From positions 1 to 7,760 of the forward strand of contig JADLDZ010000008.1 in the NCBI GenBank assembly GCA_020846375.1: a stretch of 7,760 bases of DNA, read 5' to 3'. The stretch is from Nitrospirales bacterium. Lineage in GTDB: Bacteria > Nitrospirota > Thermodesulfovibrionia > Thermodesulfovibrionales > Dissulfurispiraceae. Position 1 is the first letter of the stretch. The number at the start of each line of letters is the position of its first letter. Both the position numbers and the translations under genes were made by a program. Shown piece after piece: positions 1 to 5,552 of the stretch. The notes under the pieces are model-generated. The model saw nothing but the letters and a program-made list of their open reading frames with translations, ran no database searches and was not told the DNA's origin.

Positions 1-92
1 GCCTCTATCTCGTACCCGAGCGGCCCCAACGCCTTTTTTATCACCCAGATGACGCTCTCGTCATCATCAATGACCAGGATACGTTTGCTCAT
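1..92 (-). CDS. NtrC-like response regulator, N-terminal fragment
   Basis: This is the first 30 codons of a response regulator cut by the window edge. The visible start reads MSKRILVIDDDESVIWVIKK, the first strand of a receiver domain. Asp10 and Asp11 would form the Mg-binding acidic pocket; the phosphoacceptor Asp lies outside the window. The DDDxSxxWVxxKAL pattern is typical of NtrC-type sigma54 activators, so the full protein probably also carries AAA+ and HTH domains, but that part cannot be seen. The start ATG overlaps the stop of the histidine kinase gene as ATGA, and a strong Shine-Dalgarno (GGGGAGGG) sits 6 bases upstream inside the kinase gene. The two are therefore translationally coupled and almost certainly form a cognate pair. 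The receiver assignment is solid; the NtrC subclass is inference from the first helix. Confidence 0.85.
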   Translation of the reverse strand, partial: MSKRILVIDDDESVIWVIKKALGPLGYEIE

Positions 93-1240
93 GACGAGCC
101 CTCCCCCGCCGCCCGCAACGGCAGGTAAATGCTGAAAACAGTCCCGCATCCTTTCTCGCTCTTCACCTTGATGATCCCCCCGTGGTCCTTGATGATCTTC
201 TTTGAGAGGGCCAGGCCGAGGCCACTCCCCCCCGCCTTCTTCGTATAGAACGGCAGGAAGATCCTGCCCAACTCCTCCCGGGGAATGCCGATTCCCGTAT
301 CCTGTACGGTGATGACCACCCATCGCTGCTTCTTCGACCGTGCCTCCCTCCTGGAGAGGCCATCCCCTCCCTCGTAAATGACCATGTATTCGTTGGACGG
401 CCTCGTGGAAATGCTCAGGACATGCAGCCCCTCCCCTTCCGGAAAGGGATGCCCGGCACACTGTTTTTTCGGGGGGGACTCCTGGGGGTCCCTCGCCTCC
501 ATGGCCTCGACCGCGTTCTTCAGCAGGTTGATGAAGACCTGGAGCAGCTTGCTCTCGTCCCCGAGAAGGGAAGGGAGGCTGGGATCATACGACTTATGGA
601 CCCGGATGTCTTTCTCCCCCGCGGTGCTATTCATCACCTTCAGGGCATGCTCGATGACCTCGTGGATATTGAGTTCGTTGAAAACGGGCGTCCTGGTCAT
701 GGTCAGGTAGCTGTTCAGGACCAGGTTGAGCCTGTCGGCCTCCTTCAGGATCAGGTTGACACACTCCATCGCCTCCTCGCTCCGCGCGCTGCCCTTCAGG
801 ATCTGGGCCGCTCCCTTTATGCCGCTCAGGGGGTTCTTGATCTCATGGGCGACCGATCCGATAAGGTAGAGGAGCATGTCGAAATGGAAATCCTCACGGG
901 TAGTGATGGACAGGTTCTCCCGGAGGCAGAGGAGAGCGCCTTCCAGCGCCGCGGCAAGGTAAAAGGGGGAAACATTCACCTCCACGTTCACTGCTCTGCC
1001 GAGTTCGACCTCCAGGTCCCTGCAGTTGAAGGAGCGTCCCTCCCGGAGAGACTTCTGCAGGAGAACGACAAGGTCCTTCGAGGTAGAGAAAAGATCCTGG
1101 AACTGACGGTGGCGTATCTCTTTGAGACTTTTCCCGAAAAACTCCTCTCCTGCTTTGTTTGCGAAGATAAGCCTGCCCCTCTTGTCGAAAAGATATATTG
1201 CTTCGTCAAGATTGTTGATGACGGCTTCGAAAAACTCCAT
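89..1240 (-). CDS. PAS-domain sensor histidine kinase, NtrB-like
   Basis: Sensor kinase that would autophosphorylate on His and pass phosphate to the response regulator encoded immediately downstream. Using ATG at 1240 (383 aa), a PAS domain spans about residues 4-110. The H-box SVAHEIKNPLSGIKG has its His at 132, the N-box INLLKNAVEAM its key Asn at 242, the G1 box DTGIGIP lies at 314-320, the F-box FLPFYTKK follows, and the G2 box GGSGLGLAL is at 337-345. No membrane segment is seen, so the protein is probably cytosolic like NtrB. The region between N-box and G1 is about 35 residues longer than usual, with two Pro/Gly/charged inserts (about 248-271 and 286-306). The start is uncertain: 1252, or 1294 (ATGA overlap with the nadD stop), are also possible and no candidate has a clear ribosome site. 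I chose 1240 because the PAS fold begins right after it. Confidence 0.9.
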   Translation of the reverse strand: MEFFEAVINNLDEAIYLFDKRGRLIFANKAGEEFFGKSLKEIRHRQFQDLFSTSKDLVVLLQKSLREGRSFNCRDLEVELGRAVNVEVNVSPFYLAAALEGALLCLRENLSITTREDFHFDMLLYLIGSVAHEIKNPLSGIKGAAQILKGSARSEEAMECVNLILKEADRLNLVLNSYLTMTRTPVFNELNIHEVIEHALKVMNSTAGEKDIRVHKSYDPSLPSLLGDESKLLQVFINLLKNAVEAMEARDPQESPPKKQCAGHPFPEGEGLHVLSISTRPSNEYMVIYEGGDGLSRREARSKKQRWVVITVQDTGIGIPREELGRIFLPFYTKKAGGSGLGLALSKKIIKDHGGIIKVKSEKGCGTVFSIYLPLRAAGEGSS

Positions 1241-1290
1241 ATGGTACAACATACACAACCAGGGGGGAAAGTTGCAAGAACACCGCCCCC

Positions 1291-1932
1291 TCATCCCCGG
1301 TAAAGGCCATGGGAGCGGATATACTCCTCCACCGACTCCGGGACAAGGTACCGGATGCTCCTGTCCTCCCTGACGAGCCTCCTGATGGCGGTGGAAGAAA
1401 TATCGAGGGGAGTTACGGGGAGAAAAAGCGCGGTCCTCCCCCCCTCGAGGCGAAGAGGAGAGGAAGAAGAAAGAGACAGCGGAGATGCCGTTCCTTCCAG
1501 GAGGGGGGAACGGACGGCATGGGCCATGTCGAAGCCGGGCCGCGCCACCACAATGAAATCGATGAGGCGGATAAGCTGTCCGGGCTGCCACCAGGTGGGG
1601 ATATCGAGAAAAGCGTCAACACCGAGGATAAAAAACAGCTCGTCTTCCGGGTACTCCTCCCGGAGCTCCAGGAGAGTGGTGACGGTATACGACCTCTCCG
1701 TCCGTTTCAGCTCCATGTCGGACACGTCGAAATACGGGTTTGATTCCACCGCCCGCCGCACCATTGCATACCGGTGTCCGGCCTCCGCAAGGTCCGCTTC
1801 CTTCAGGGGAGGGTTTCCCGAGGGAATGAAGAGGATGGAATCGAGCATACAGGCATCTCTCACCTCTTCCGCCGTCCTCAGGTGCCCGAGGTGGATGGGA
1901 TTGAACGTACCTCCGAATATTCCCCGCCGCAT
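1291..1932 (-). CDS. nadD: nicotinate-nucleotide adenylyltransferase
   Basis: NadD joins nicotinate mononucleotide and ATP to give deamido-NAD, the shared step of NAD synthesis in the cytosol. At 213 aa it has the normal family length. The nucleotidyltransferase motif GGTFNPIHLGH lies at residues 7-17 (HxGH at 14-17), and the second signature DISSTAIRRLVRE at 177-189 is the ISSTxxR ATP-binding motif. VDAFLDIPTWW (105-115) matches the substrate loop of the family. A Ser/Leu/Pro-rich stretch at about 143-168 replaces a variable loop and is encoded by purine/pyrimidine-biased DNA. It lies downstream of proA in the same direction, an association known from other bacteria (proB-proA-nadD), where rsfS usually follows; here a two-component system follows instead. 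The ribosome site is weak, only ACGAG before the ATG. Confidence 0.95.
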   Translation of the reverse strand: MRRGIFGGTFNPIHLGHLRTAEEVRDACMLDSILFIPSGNPPLKEADLAEAGHRYAMVRRAVESNPYFDVSDMELKRTERSYTVTTLLELREEYPEDELFFILGVDAFLDIPTWWQPGQLIRLIDFIVVARPGFDMAHAVRSPLLEGTASPLSLSSSSPLRLEGGRTALFLPVTPLDISSTAIRRLVREDRSIRYLVPESVEEYIRSHGLYRG

Positions 1933-1949
1933 CTCGTATAATAACTTTT

Positions 1950-1980
1950 CGGGGCGATCCGGCGGATCGCCCCGCTTTTT
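1950..1980 (+). terminator. terminator-like hairpin facing opposite to nadD
   Basis: A perfect 11-bp stem (1950-1960 with 1964-1974), built on GGGGCGATCC and its complement, has a 3-base loop. On the plus strand it is followed by GC-bearing spacer and five T (1976-1980), the form of an intrinsic terminator. On the minus strand, where the neighbouring genes lie, it sits in the gap between the 92-residue gene and nadD and is followed by GAAAAGTT, with no T run. It would therefore stop antisense transcription rather than the operon, or act as a leader structure or RNA-processing site about 18 bases ahead of the nadD start. The structure is plain in the sequence; the function is inferred. Confidence 0.45.
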
Positions 1981-2014
1981 CCGCGTTACGATGGATTCAG
2001 GCCCTTCCGCTCTT

Positions 2015-2293
2015 CTACAGCCCCATCTTCTTGAGTACCTCTTCGGCCTGGCCCTTTGCAGCGGGAGCCTCTTCGGGCAGATAGAGCATGACCCCCCCCT
2101 TCACGGGGCGTATGACGATCTTGCCCTCCTCGGAGAGCCTGTTTGTTATCTCGATAGGGTTTTCTCCCTCAAAATACTTTTTGAACGCCTCGTTGAAACC
2201 GGAATAGACGGTGTGAATCCCCTTATAGCCCTCTTTCCGGAGACTCACGATGGCCTTTCGCACAAACTCCTCGTAATTCAATTTTTCCGACAT
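2015..2293 (-). CDS. small protein of unknown function
   Basis: A 92-residue soluble protein with no signal peptide or membrane segment. I do not recognise the family. The first two thirds look alpha-helical (YEEFVRKAIVSLRKEGYKG, then FNEAFKKYFEGENPIEITNR). Then come RLSEEGKIVIRPVKGGVMLY and an acidic, Ala-rich tail ending EEVLKKMGL. The order helix, helix, then two strands with a Gly turn (KIVIRPVKGGVMLYL, about residues 58-72) resembles a winged-helix fold, so a DNA-binding or protein-binding wing is possible, but this is inference only. The gene has an excellent ribosome site (AGGAGG, 8 bases before ATG), lies 27 bases after proA and 82 bases before nadD, and is read with them. Codon use resembles its neighbours, so it is very likely a real gene. 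Confidence 0.85.
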   Translation of the reverse strand: MSEKLNYEEFVRKAIVSLRKEGYKGIHTVYSGFNEAFKKYFEGENPIEITNRLSEEGKIVIRPVKGGVMLYLPEEAPAAKGQAEEVLKKMGL

Positions 2294-2320
2294 GCTGAAA
2301 ACCCTCCTTTATGCCCTTAT

Positions 2321-3577
2321 TTATTCCCTCAGGTGGCCGTTTCCAAAGACGATGAACTTTGTGCAGGTCAGCTCCTCCAGCCCCATGGGACCCCGCGCAT
2401 GGATCTTGTCCGTGGAGATCCCTATTTCCGCGCCGAGCCCGAACTGATATCCGTCGTTCAGGCGGGTGGAAGCGTTCACAAGGACAGCGGAAGAGTCCAC
2501 CTCTCTCGAAAACCGCATCGCCCGCGCATAGTCCCTCGTCACGATGGCGTCGGAATGGGCGGAGCCGTACCGGGCGATATGCTCCATGGCCTCCTCCATA
2601 TCGGCGACTACTTTCACGTTCAGGACCAGGTCCAGGTATTCCCGGTGAAAGTCCTCTTCCTGCACTTCCGCAGTCCCGGGGGAGAGGGCGACTGTCTTTG
2701 CACACCCCTTCAGCGAGACACCCGCCTCAACGAGCCTCTTCAGCATCGGCGGAAGGAAACGCTCCGCAATCGGCGCATCGACCAGCAGGGTCTCCATGGC
2801 GTTGCAGGTTCCCGGCCTCTGTACTTTCGCATTGAAACATATCTCTTCCGCCATCACGAGATCGGCATCCCTGTCCACGAAGATATGGCAGACCCCTTTG
2901 TAATGTTTGAGGACCGGAATCCGCGAATTCTCGGTGACCGTCCTGATGAGCCCCTCGCCCCCCCGGGGAATGATCAGGTCGATGATCCCCTCGAGTTTCA
3001 GCATTTCCATGACCGCCTCACGATCGGGGATATCGATAAAAGTAATAGCGCCCTCATGGATGTCCTCCGCCCGCGCAGCCTCCCTGAGGACGGACACGAT
3101 GGCCCTGTTGGAATGGATCGCCTCAGACCCCCCCCGCAGGATCACCGCGTTCCCCGCCTTGAGACAGAGGCTTGTGGCATCAGCGGTAACATTGGGCCGG
3201 GCCTCGTAGATGATGCCGATGGAGCCGATCGGCACCCGCATCCGGCCCACCAACATCCCGTTGGGCCGCTGCCGCATCCCGGTCACCTCTCCCACCGGGT
3301 CGGGCAGCTGGGAAATCTCCACCAGCCCGCGGGCCATCTCTTCTATTCTCTCCTCTGTAAGGGTCAGCCTGTCGATGAGCGCATTCGAAAGCCCCTTTTC
3401 CCGTGCATACCCCAGATCTTTTTCATTCTCGAAAATCAGCACTCCCGCCCCGTCCGAAAGGGCTTCCGCCATCCTGACAAGAGCGCGGTTTTTCCGGAGA
3501 GTGGAAGCCCGCGCAAGACTCCGCGCCCCCTCCCGTGCCTCCAGCGCCTTCTCCAGGACCCACGTCTTTATCTCCAT
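2321..3577 (-). CDS. proA: gamma-glutamyl phosphate reductase
   Basis: ProA reduces gamma-glutamyl phosphate with NADPH to glutamate-5-semialdehyde, the second step of proline synthesis. At 418 aa it has the usual length of the family. The aldehyde-dehydrogenase fold is clear: the nucleotide-binding stretch with YEARPNVT (124-131) and KAGNAVILRGGSEA (140-153), the catalytic Cys258 in QRPGTCNAMETLL, and the C-terminal signature with SSAVLVNASTRLNDGYQFG (362-380), GAEIGIST (382-389) and HARGPMGLEELT (393-404). The start is supported by a GGGGAGG ribosome site about 4 bases before the ATG and by a sigma70-like promoter about 60 bases upstream. It is first in the leftward run. ProB, which makes its labile substrate and often neighbours it, is not in the window. 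Confidence 0.97.
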   Translation of the reverse strand: MEIKTWVLEKALEAREGARSLARASTLRKNRALVRMAEALSDGAGVLIFENEKDLGYAREKGLSNALIDRLTLTEERIEEMARGLVEISQLPDPVGEVTGMRQRPNGMLVGRMRVPIGSIGIIYEARPNVTADATSLCLKAGNAVILRGGSEAIHSNRAIVSVLREAARAEDIHEGAITFIDIPDREAVMEMLKLEGIIDLIIPRGGEGLIRTVTENSRIPVLKHYKGVCHIFVDRDADLVMAEEICFNAKVQRPGTCNAMETLLVDAPIAERFLPPMLKRLVEAGVSLKGCAKTVALSPGTAEVQEEDFHREYLDLVLNVKVVADMEEAMEHIARYGSAHSDAIVTRDYARAMRFSREVDSSAVLVNASTRLNDGYQFGLGAEIGISTDKIHARGPMGLEELTCTKFIVFGNGHLRE

Positions 3578-3639
3578 ACCGCCTCCCCGCTTTCCATTGA
3601 CTCACTATACTACAATAGTCATACTCTTATTGCACAGTC

Positions 3640-3668
3640 ACTATAAGGTATCCTGAATTGCTTTTCAA
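3640..3668 (-). promoter_or_regulatory. sigma70-like promoter for proA
   Basis: On the minus strand a -35 box TTGAAA (3663-3668) is separated by exactly 17 bases from a -10 box TATAGT (3640-3645). This gives an untranslated leader of about 55 bases before the proA ATG at 3577. A second TATAGT lies at 3604-3609, because the 8-mer TCACTATA (plus strand) occurs twice, 36 bases apart. The second has no good -35. Assigned by eye from consensus match and spacing. Confidence 0.55.
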
Positions 3669-3735
3669 AATCAACATATATTTGGCAAACAGATTTTCAT
3701 GGCGGAACAGCCCTTCCCATTTGCCGGCATTAAAT

Positions 3736-3744
3736 TGCTATAAT
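3736..3744 (+). promoter_or_regulatory. extended -10 promoter for the ferredoxin gene
   Basis: TGCTATAAT is a perfect -10 hexamer preceded by the TGn extension, which can compensate for a poor -35. No good -35 lies at 16-18 bases; TTGCCG at 3721 is only 12 bases away. Transcription would begin near 3751, about 26 bases before the ATG at 3777 and just ahead of the AGGAGG ribosome site (3764-3769). It forms the divergent partner of the proA promoter. Confidence 0.55.
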
Positions 3745-3776
3745 AAAGAAACTATCAACGCTCAGGAGGTTTTCGA

Positions 3777-3959
3777 ATGGCAACACCAACTGTTGATCAC
3801 GATCTGTGCATAGGCTGCGGGTCTTGTGCCGAGGTGTGTCCCCAGGTATTCGAAATGAGGGATGACAAGGCATGGGCAATCAATCCCGACAAGTGTGATT
3901 CCTGCGACTGCGAAGAGGCAGCGAACATCTGCCCTGTTGAAGCAATAAAGCTGGAATAG
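3777..3959 (+). CDS. small [4Fe-4S] ferredoxin
   Basis: A 60-residue electron carrier of the bacterial-type ferredoxin fold, cytosolic. The N-terminal motif CIGCGSCAEVCP gives Cys11, 14, 17 and 21, and the C-terminal half has Cys40, 43, 45 and the CPVEAI motif at Cys52. Cys11, 14, 17 and 52 are the expected ligands of one [4Fe-4S] cluster, as in single-cluster ferredoxins of the Thermotoga type, which have the same length. Cys21 and one of Cys43/45 would then be free or form a disulfide. The second group has C-x2-C-x1-C instead of the C-x2-C-x2-C of two-cluster ferredoxins, so a second cluster is uncertain. AGGAGG lies 7 bases before the ATG, with an extended -10 promoter upstream. It is alone on its strand between two leftward runs, so its redox partner cannot be inferred from context. 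Confidence 0.93.
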   Translation: MATPTVDHDLCIGCGSCAEVCPQVFEMRDDKAWAINPDKCDSCDCEEAANICPVEAIKLE

Positions 3960-3983
3960 GCACCCGGAATCATCACTGGCAGG

Positions 3984-4016
3984 CGCCGGGGCGGATGTCT
4001 TTCCTCCCCGGCGTTT
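3984..4016 (+). terminator. hairpin between convergent ferredoxin and Nudix genes
   Basis: CGCCGGGG (3984-3991) pairs with CCCCGGCG (4006-4013) around a 14-base loop, followed on the plus strand by only three T. It begins 25 bases after the ferredoxin stop and touches the stop of the convergent Nudix gene. Its position fits a terminator for the ferredoxin transcript, but the short T run makes it a weak intrinsic one. No T run follows it on the minus strand. Confidence 0.4.
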
Positions 4017-4578
4017 ACCGGCTTACTCTCCTTTTCGCCAACTCGATAAGACCGTATGCTTTCAGATCCACGAAGTTTCCGTCCTTCGCGCAGCCGTCGA
4101 GGAGTTCGCAGGCCCCGGTAAGAGGAACCTGCAGCACCTCGATATCCTCGGATTCATCGGGTGGATACAGACTCCTCAACTCCGGAGGGGCGGGCACCGA
4201 ATCTTCCGCCAGGAAGACCGAAAGCACCTCCGTGGTAAGACCCGAGGAAAGGGGGCCTTCCGCGAGAAAGGATATCCTGTCGCTGCTGAACCCCGTTTCC
4301 TCGATCAACTCCCGCCTGGCCACTTCCACGAGGGGCTCCCCCCTGTCGTTCAGCCCGGCGGGAAATTCCACCACAAAGCCGTTCAGAACCGGCCGGAACT
4401 GGCGTATGAGAAGGACCTCTCCCCGGGGAGTAACGGGAACAACTGCGACAATGCCGCTGCAGTTCACCCTTTCCACCGCCTCCCAGGTCCTCTGCGCACC
4501 CGTGTGGTCCTCATAGGTGATGAGCAGGGTTCTGAGGAAGCTCCCCTGCCAGACGGTCTTCTTATCGAGTATTCTCAT
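4015..4578 (-). CDS. Nudix hydrolase, ADP-ribose pyrophosphatase type
   Basis: A 187-residue cytosolic hydrolase of nucleoside diphosphates linked to another group. The 23-residue Nudix box is complete at residues 75-97: Gly75, five residues, Glu81, then RELIEETGF (89-97), whose Glu residues bind Mg. The preceding RQFRPVLNGFVVEFPAG (59-75) and the overall length are typical of the ADP-ribose pyrophosphatase (NudF-like) branch. The loop after the box reads SSGLTTE where ADP-ribose enzymes usually have SPGxSDE, so the signature Pro is missing and the substrate is less certain. The ATG at 4578 is the first after an in-frame stop, and no ribosome site is visible before it. It follows the HIT-family gene by 142 bases in the same direction, so it may be co-transcribed or have its own promoter. 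Confidence 0.9.
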   Translation of the reverse strand: MRILDKKTVWQGSFLRTLLITYEDHTGAQRTWEAVERVNCSGIVAVVPVTPRGEVLLIRQFRPVLNGFVVEFPAGLNDRGEPLVEVARRELIEETGFSSDRISFLAEGPLSSGLTTEVLSVFLAEDSVPAPPELRSLYPPDESEDIEVLQVPLTGACELLDGCAKDGNFVDLKAYGLIELAKRRVSR

Positions 4579-4624
4579 GAAAAATCAGTGAAAAGTGGCA
4601 AGTGTGCAGTGAGACATGAGAGGC

Positions 4625-4658
4625 AAAAACAAGTGGCGGATCCCTCATCAAAGAGGGA
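4625..4658 (-). terminator. weak hairpin after the HIT gene
   Basis: On the minus strand TCCCTC and GAGGGA (4653-4658 and 4641-4646) form a 6-bp stem with a 6-base loop. Eleven bases later a run of five T follows (4625-4629). It lies about 60 bases after the HIT-gene stop and about 45 bases before the Nudix start. The T run is too far from the stem for a classical intrinsic terminator, so this is a weak candidate. The rest of the gap 4579-4720 contains only short repeats. Confidence 0.2.
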
Positions 4659-4682
4659 GAATCCACCTGTTTCCGGTCTTTT

Positions 4683-4710
4683 ACCTTCTGTCTCCCACCT
4701 TTTGTCTCCC
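4683..4710. repeat. 14-bp tandem repeat, two copies
   Basis: ACCTTCTGTCTCCC (4683-4696) is directly followed by ACCTTTTGTCTCCC (4697-4710), one mismatch in fourteen. It lies in the non-coding gap just after the HIT-gene stop. It is probably a slippage-generated microrepeat; no function is apparent. Confidence 0.7.
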
Positions 4711-4720
4711 CATTGCCCTC

Positions 4721-5065
4721 TCATCCGGGAGGCCAGTGCATCGGACGGCCGCCGAGGAGATGGAGATGGATGTGGTAGACGGTCTGCCCGCTCTCATGGT
4801 TGCAGTTGGCGACCACCCGGAATCCCCTCTCCGCAACCCCCTTGTCCCGGGCGATCACACCGGCGACTTTGACGAGATGGCCCAGGAGGGCATGATCTTC
4901 CTCGCCGATGTCGAGGAGGGTAGGAATGTGCTTCCGTGGGATGATAAGAGTATGGACCGGCGCCTGCGGGTTGATGTCCTCGAAGGCGACGGCATGCTCA
5001 TCCTCGTAGATCACCTTTGCGGGAATCGTCTTCTCGACAATTCTGCAGAAAATACAGTCACTCAT
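4721..5065 (-). CDS. HIT-family nucleotide hydrolase (HINT-like)
   Basis: A 114-residue member of the histidine-triad superfamily, the HINT branch, which cleaves purine nucleotide phosphoramidates and aminoacyl-AMP adducts. The triad HIHLHLL is at residues 98-104, with His100 the expected nucleophile. CIFCRIV (Cys4 and Cys7) at the N-terminus matches the usual MxxCIFCxI start of bacterial HINT proteins, and FEDINPQAPVHTLIIPRKH (28-46) is the conserved nucleotide-binding core. The length is typical. GGAGGG lies just upstream of the ATG, which is the only sensible start. It follows hisI by 34 bases, so the two are probably one transcript. The family is well defined, but the physiological substrate in bacteria is mostly unclear and the sequence does not settle it. 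Confidence 0.95.
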   Translation of the reverse strand: MSDCIFCRIVEKTIPAKVIYEDEHAVAFEDINPQAPVHTLIIPRKHIPTLLDIGEEDHALLGHLVKVAGVIARDKGVAERGFRVVANCNHESGQTVYHIHLHLLGGRPMHWPPG

Positions 5066-5099
5066 AGGCCCTCCATTGGTATCCGTCCGTCCCTCCCTC

Positions 5100-5417
5100 T
5101 CAACCGATCTTTCTAAAGAAACAGGTCCGCTCCCCGGTATGGCAGGCGCCTGCGCCGTGCTGCTTCACCTTGATCAGGAGAGTGTCCGCATCACAATCGT
5201 ACCGGACCTCCTTCACCTCCTGGACATGCCCCGATGTCTCGCCTTTTTTCCAGTATTTCTGGCGGGACCTGGACCAGAAATGGGTATATCCGGTATCGAG
5301 AGTCATTGCAAGGGAGCTCTCGTTCATATAGGCCATCATCAGGACTTCCCCGTTCTCCGCGTCCTGGATAATAGCGGGGATGAGTCCCTTTTCATCATAT
5401 TTCAATTCCGGCACCAT
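5100..5417 (-). CDS. hisI: phosphoribosyl-AMP cyclohydrolase
   Basis: HisI opens the purine ring of phosphoribosyl-AMP, the third step of histidine synthesis. The 105-residue protein is the single-domain form with no HisE (pyrophosphohydrolase) domain fused. The family motifs are complete: HFWSRSRQKYWKKGETSGH (46-64); DCDAD (74-78), whose Asp residues bind Mg and whose Cys75 binds Zn; and GACHTGERTCF (90-100), with Cys92 and Cys99 as the other Zn ligands. I chose ATG at 5417 because AGGAGG lies 4 bases before it and the family core starts there. An upstream in-frame ATG at 5453 would add twelve Arg/Cys-rich residues not expected in the family. The gene is separated from any other his gene in the window, lies downstream of queC and leads directly into the HIT gene. 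Confidence 0.95.
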   Translation of the reverse strand: MVPELKYDEKGLIPAIIQDAENGEVLMMAYMNESSLAMTLDTGYTHFWSRSRQKYWKKGETSGHVQEVKEVRYDCDADTLLIKVKQHGAGACHTGERTCFFRKIG

Positions 5418-5488
5418 GCATCCTCCTGCAACGCATCTTCTCCTCGTCTCCACCCTCGCGGAAAGGAAAGGAGCCGTCGATATTCCCT

Positions 5489-5515
5489 ATAATACCATTT
5501 CCCCGTACAACGGGG
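5489..5515 (-). promoter_or_regulatory. possible hisI promoter with adjacent palindrome
   Basis: On the minus strand TGGTATTAT (5489-5497) is an extended -10 element about 70 bases before the hisI ATG; no clear -35 is seen at the right distance. Directly upstream, at 5501-5515, is a perfect inverted repeat: CCCCGT, 3-base spacer, ACGGGG. A palindrome overlapping the spacer and -35 region of a promoter is a normal place for an operator, but it could equally be a small RNA hairpin. It sits in the 135-base gap between queC and hisI. The parts are visible in sequence; the role is inferred. Confidence 0.35.
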
Positions 5516-5552
5516 GCAACGAAGATGCCCTGCACAGCCGGTGCAGTACGGG

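Noticed and set aside
422..1303. 293-codon plus-strand frame opposite the kinase
   Set aside because: It is antisense to a kinase with complete catalytic motifs and resembles a GC-driven shadow frame.
1241..1591. Long N-terminal extension of the kinase frame reaching into nadD
   Set aside because: It overlaps the well-supported nadD gene, is rich in Pro/Arg/Gly as expected for an out-of-frame shadow, and the PAS domain starts only after 1240.
1355..3646. 763-codon open frame on the plus strand
   Set aside because: It is antisense to nadD, the 92-residue gene and proA, all with clear motifs or ribosome sites; its product has no recognisable domain and shows shadow-type composition.
4579..4720. 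Possible CRISPR-like or regulatory repeat array
   Set aside because: Only two 14-bp tandem copies exist, without spacers, so it is a simple short repeat.
5418..5453. Upstream start for hisI adding twelve residues
   Set aside because: The added Arg/Cys-rich peptide is not expected in the family, and the ATG at 5417 has its own AGGAGG site.
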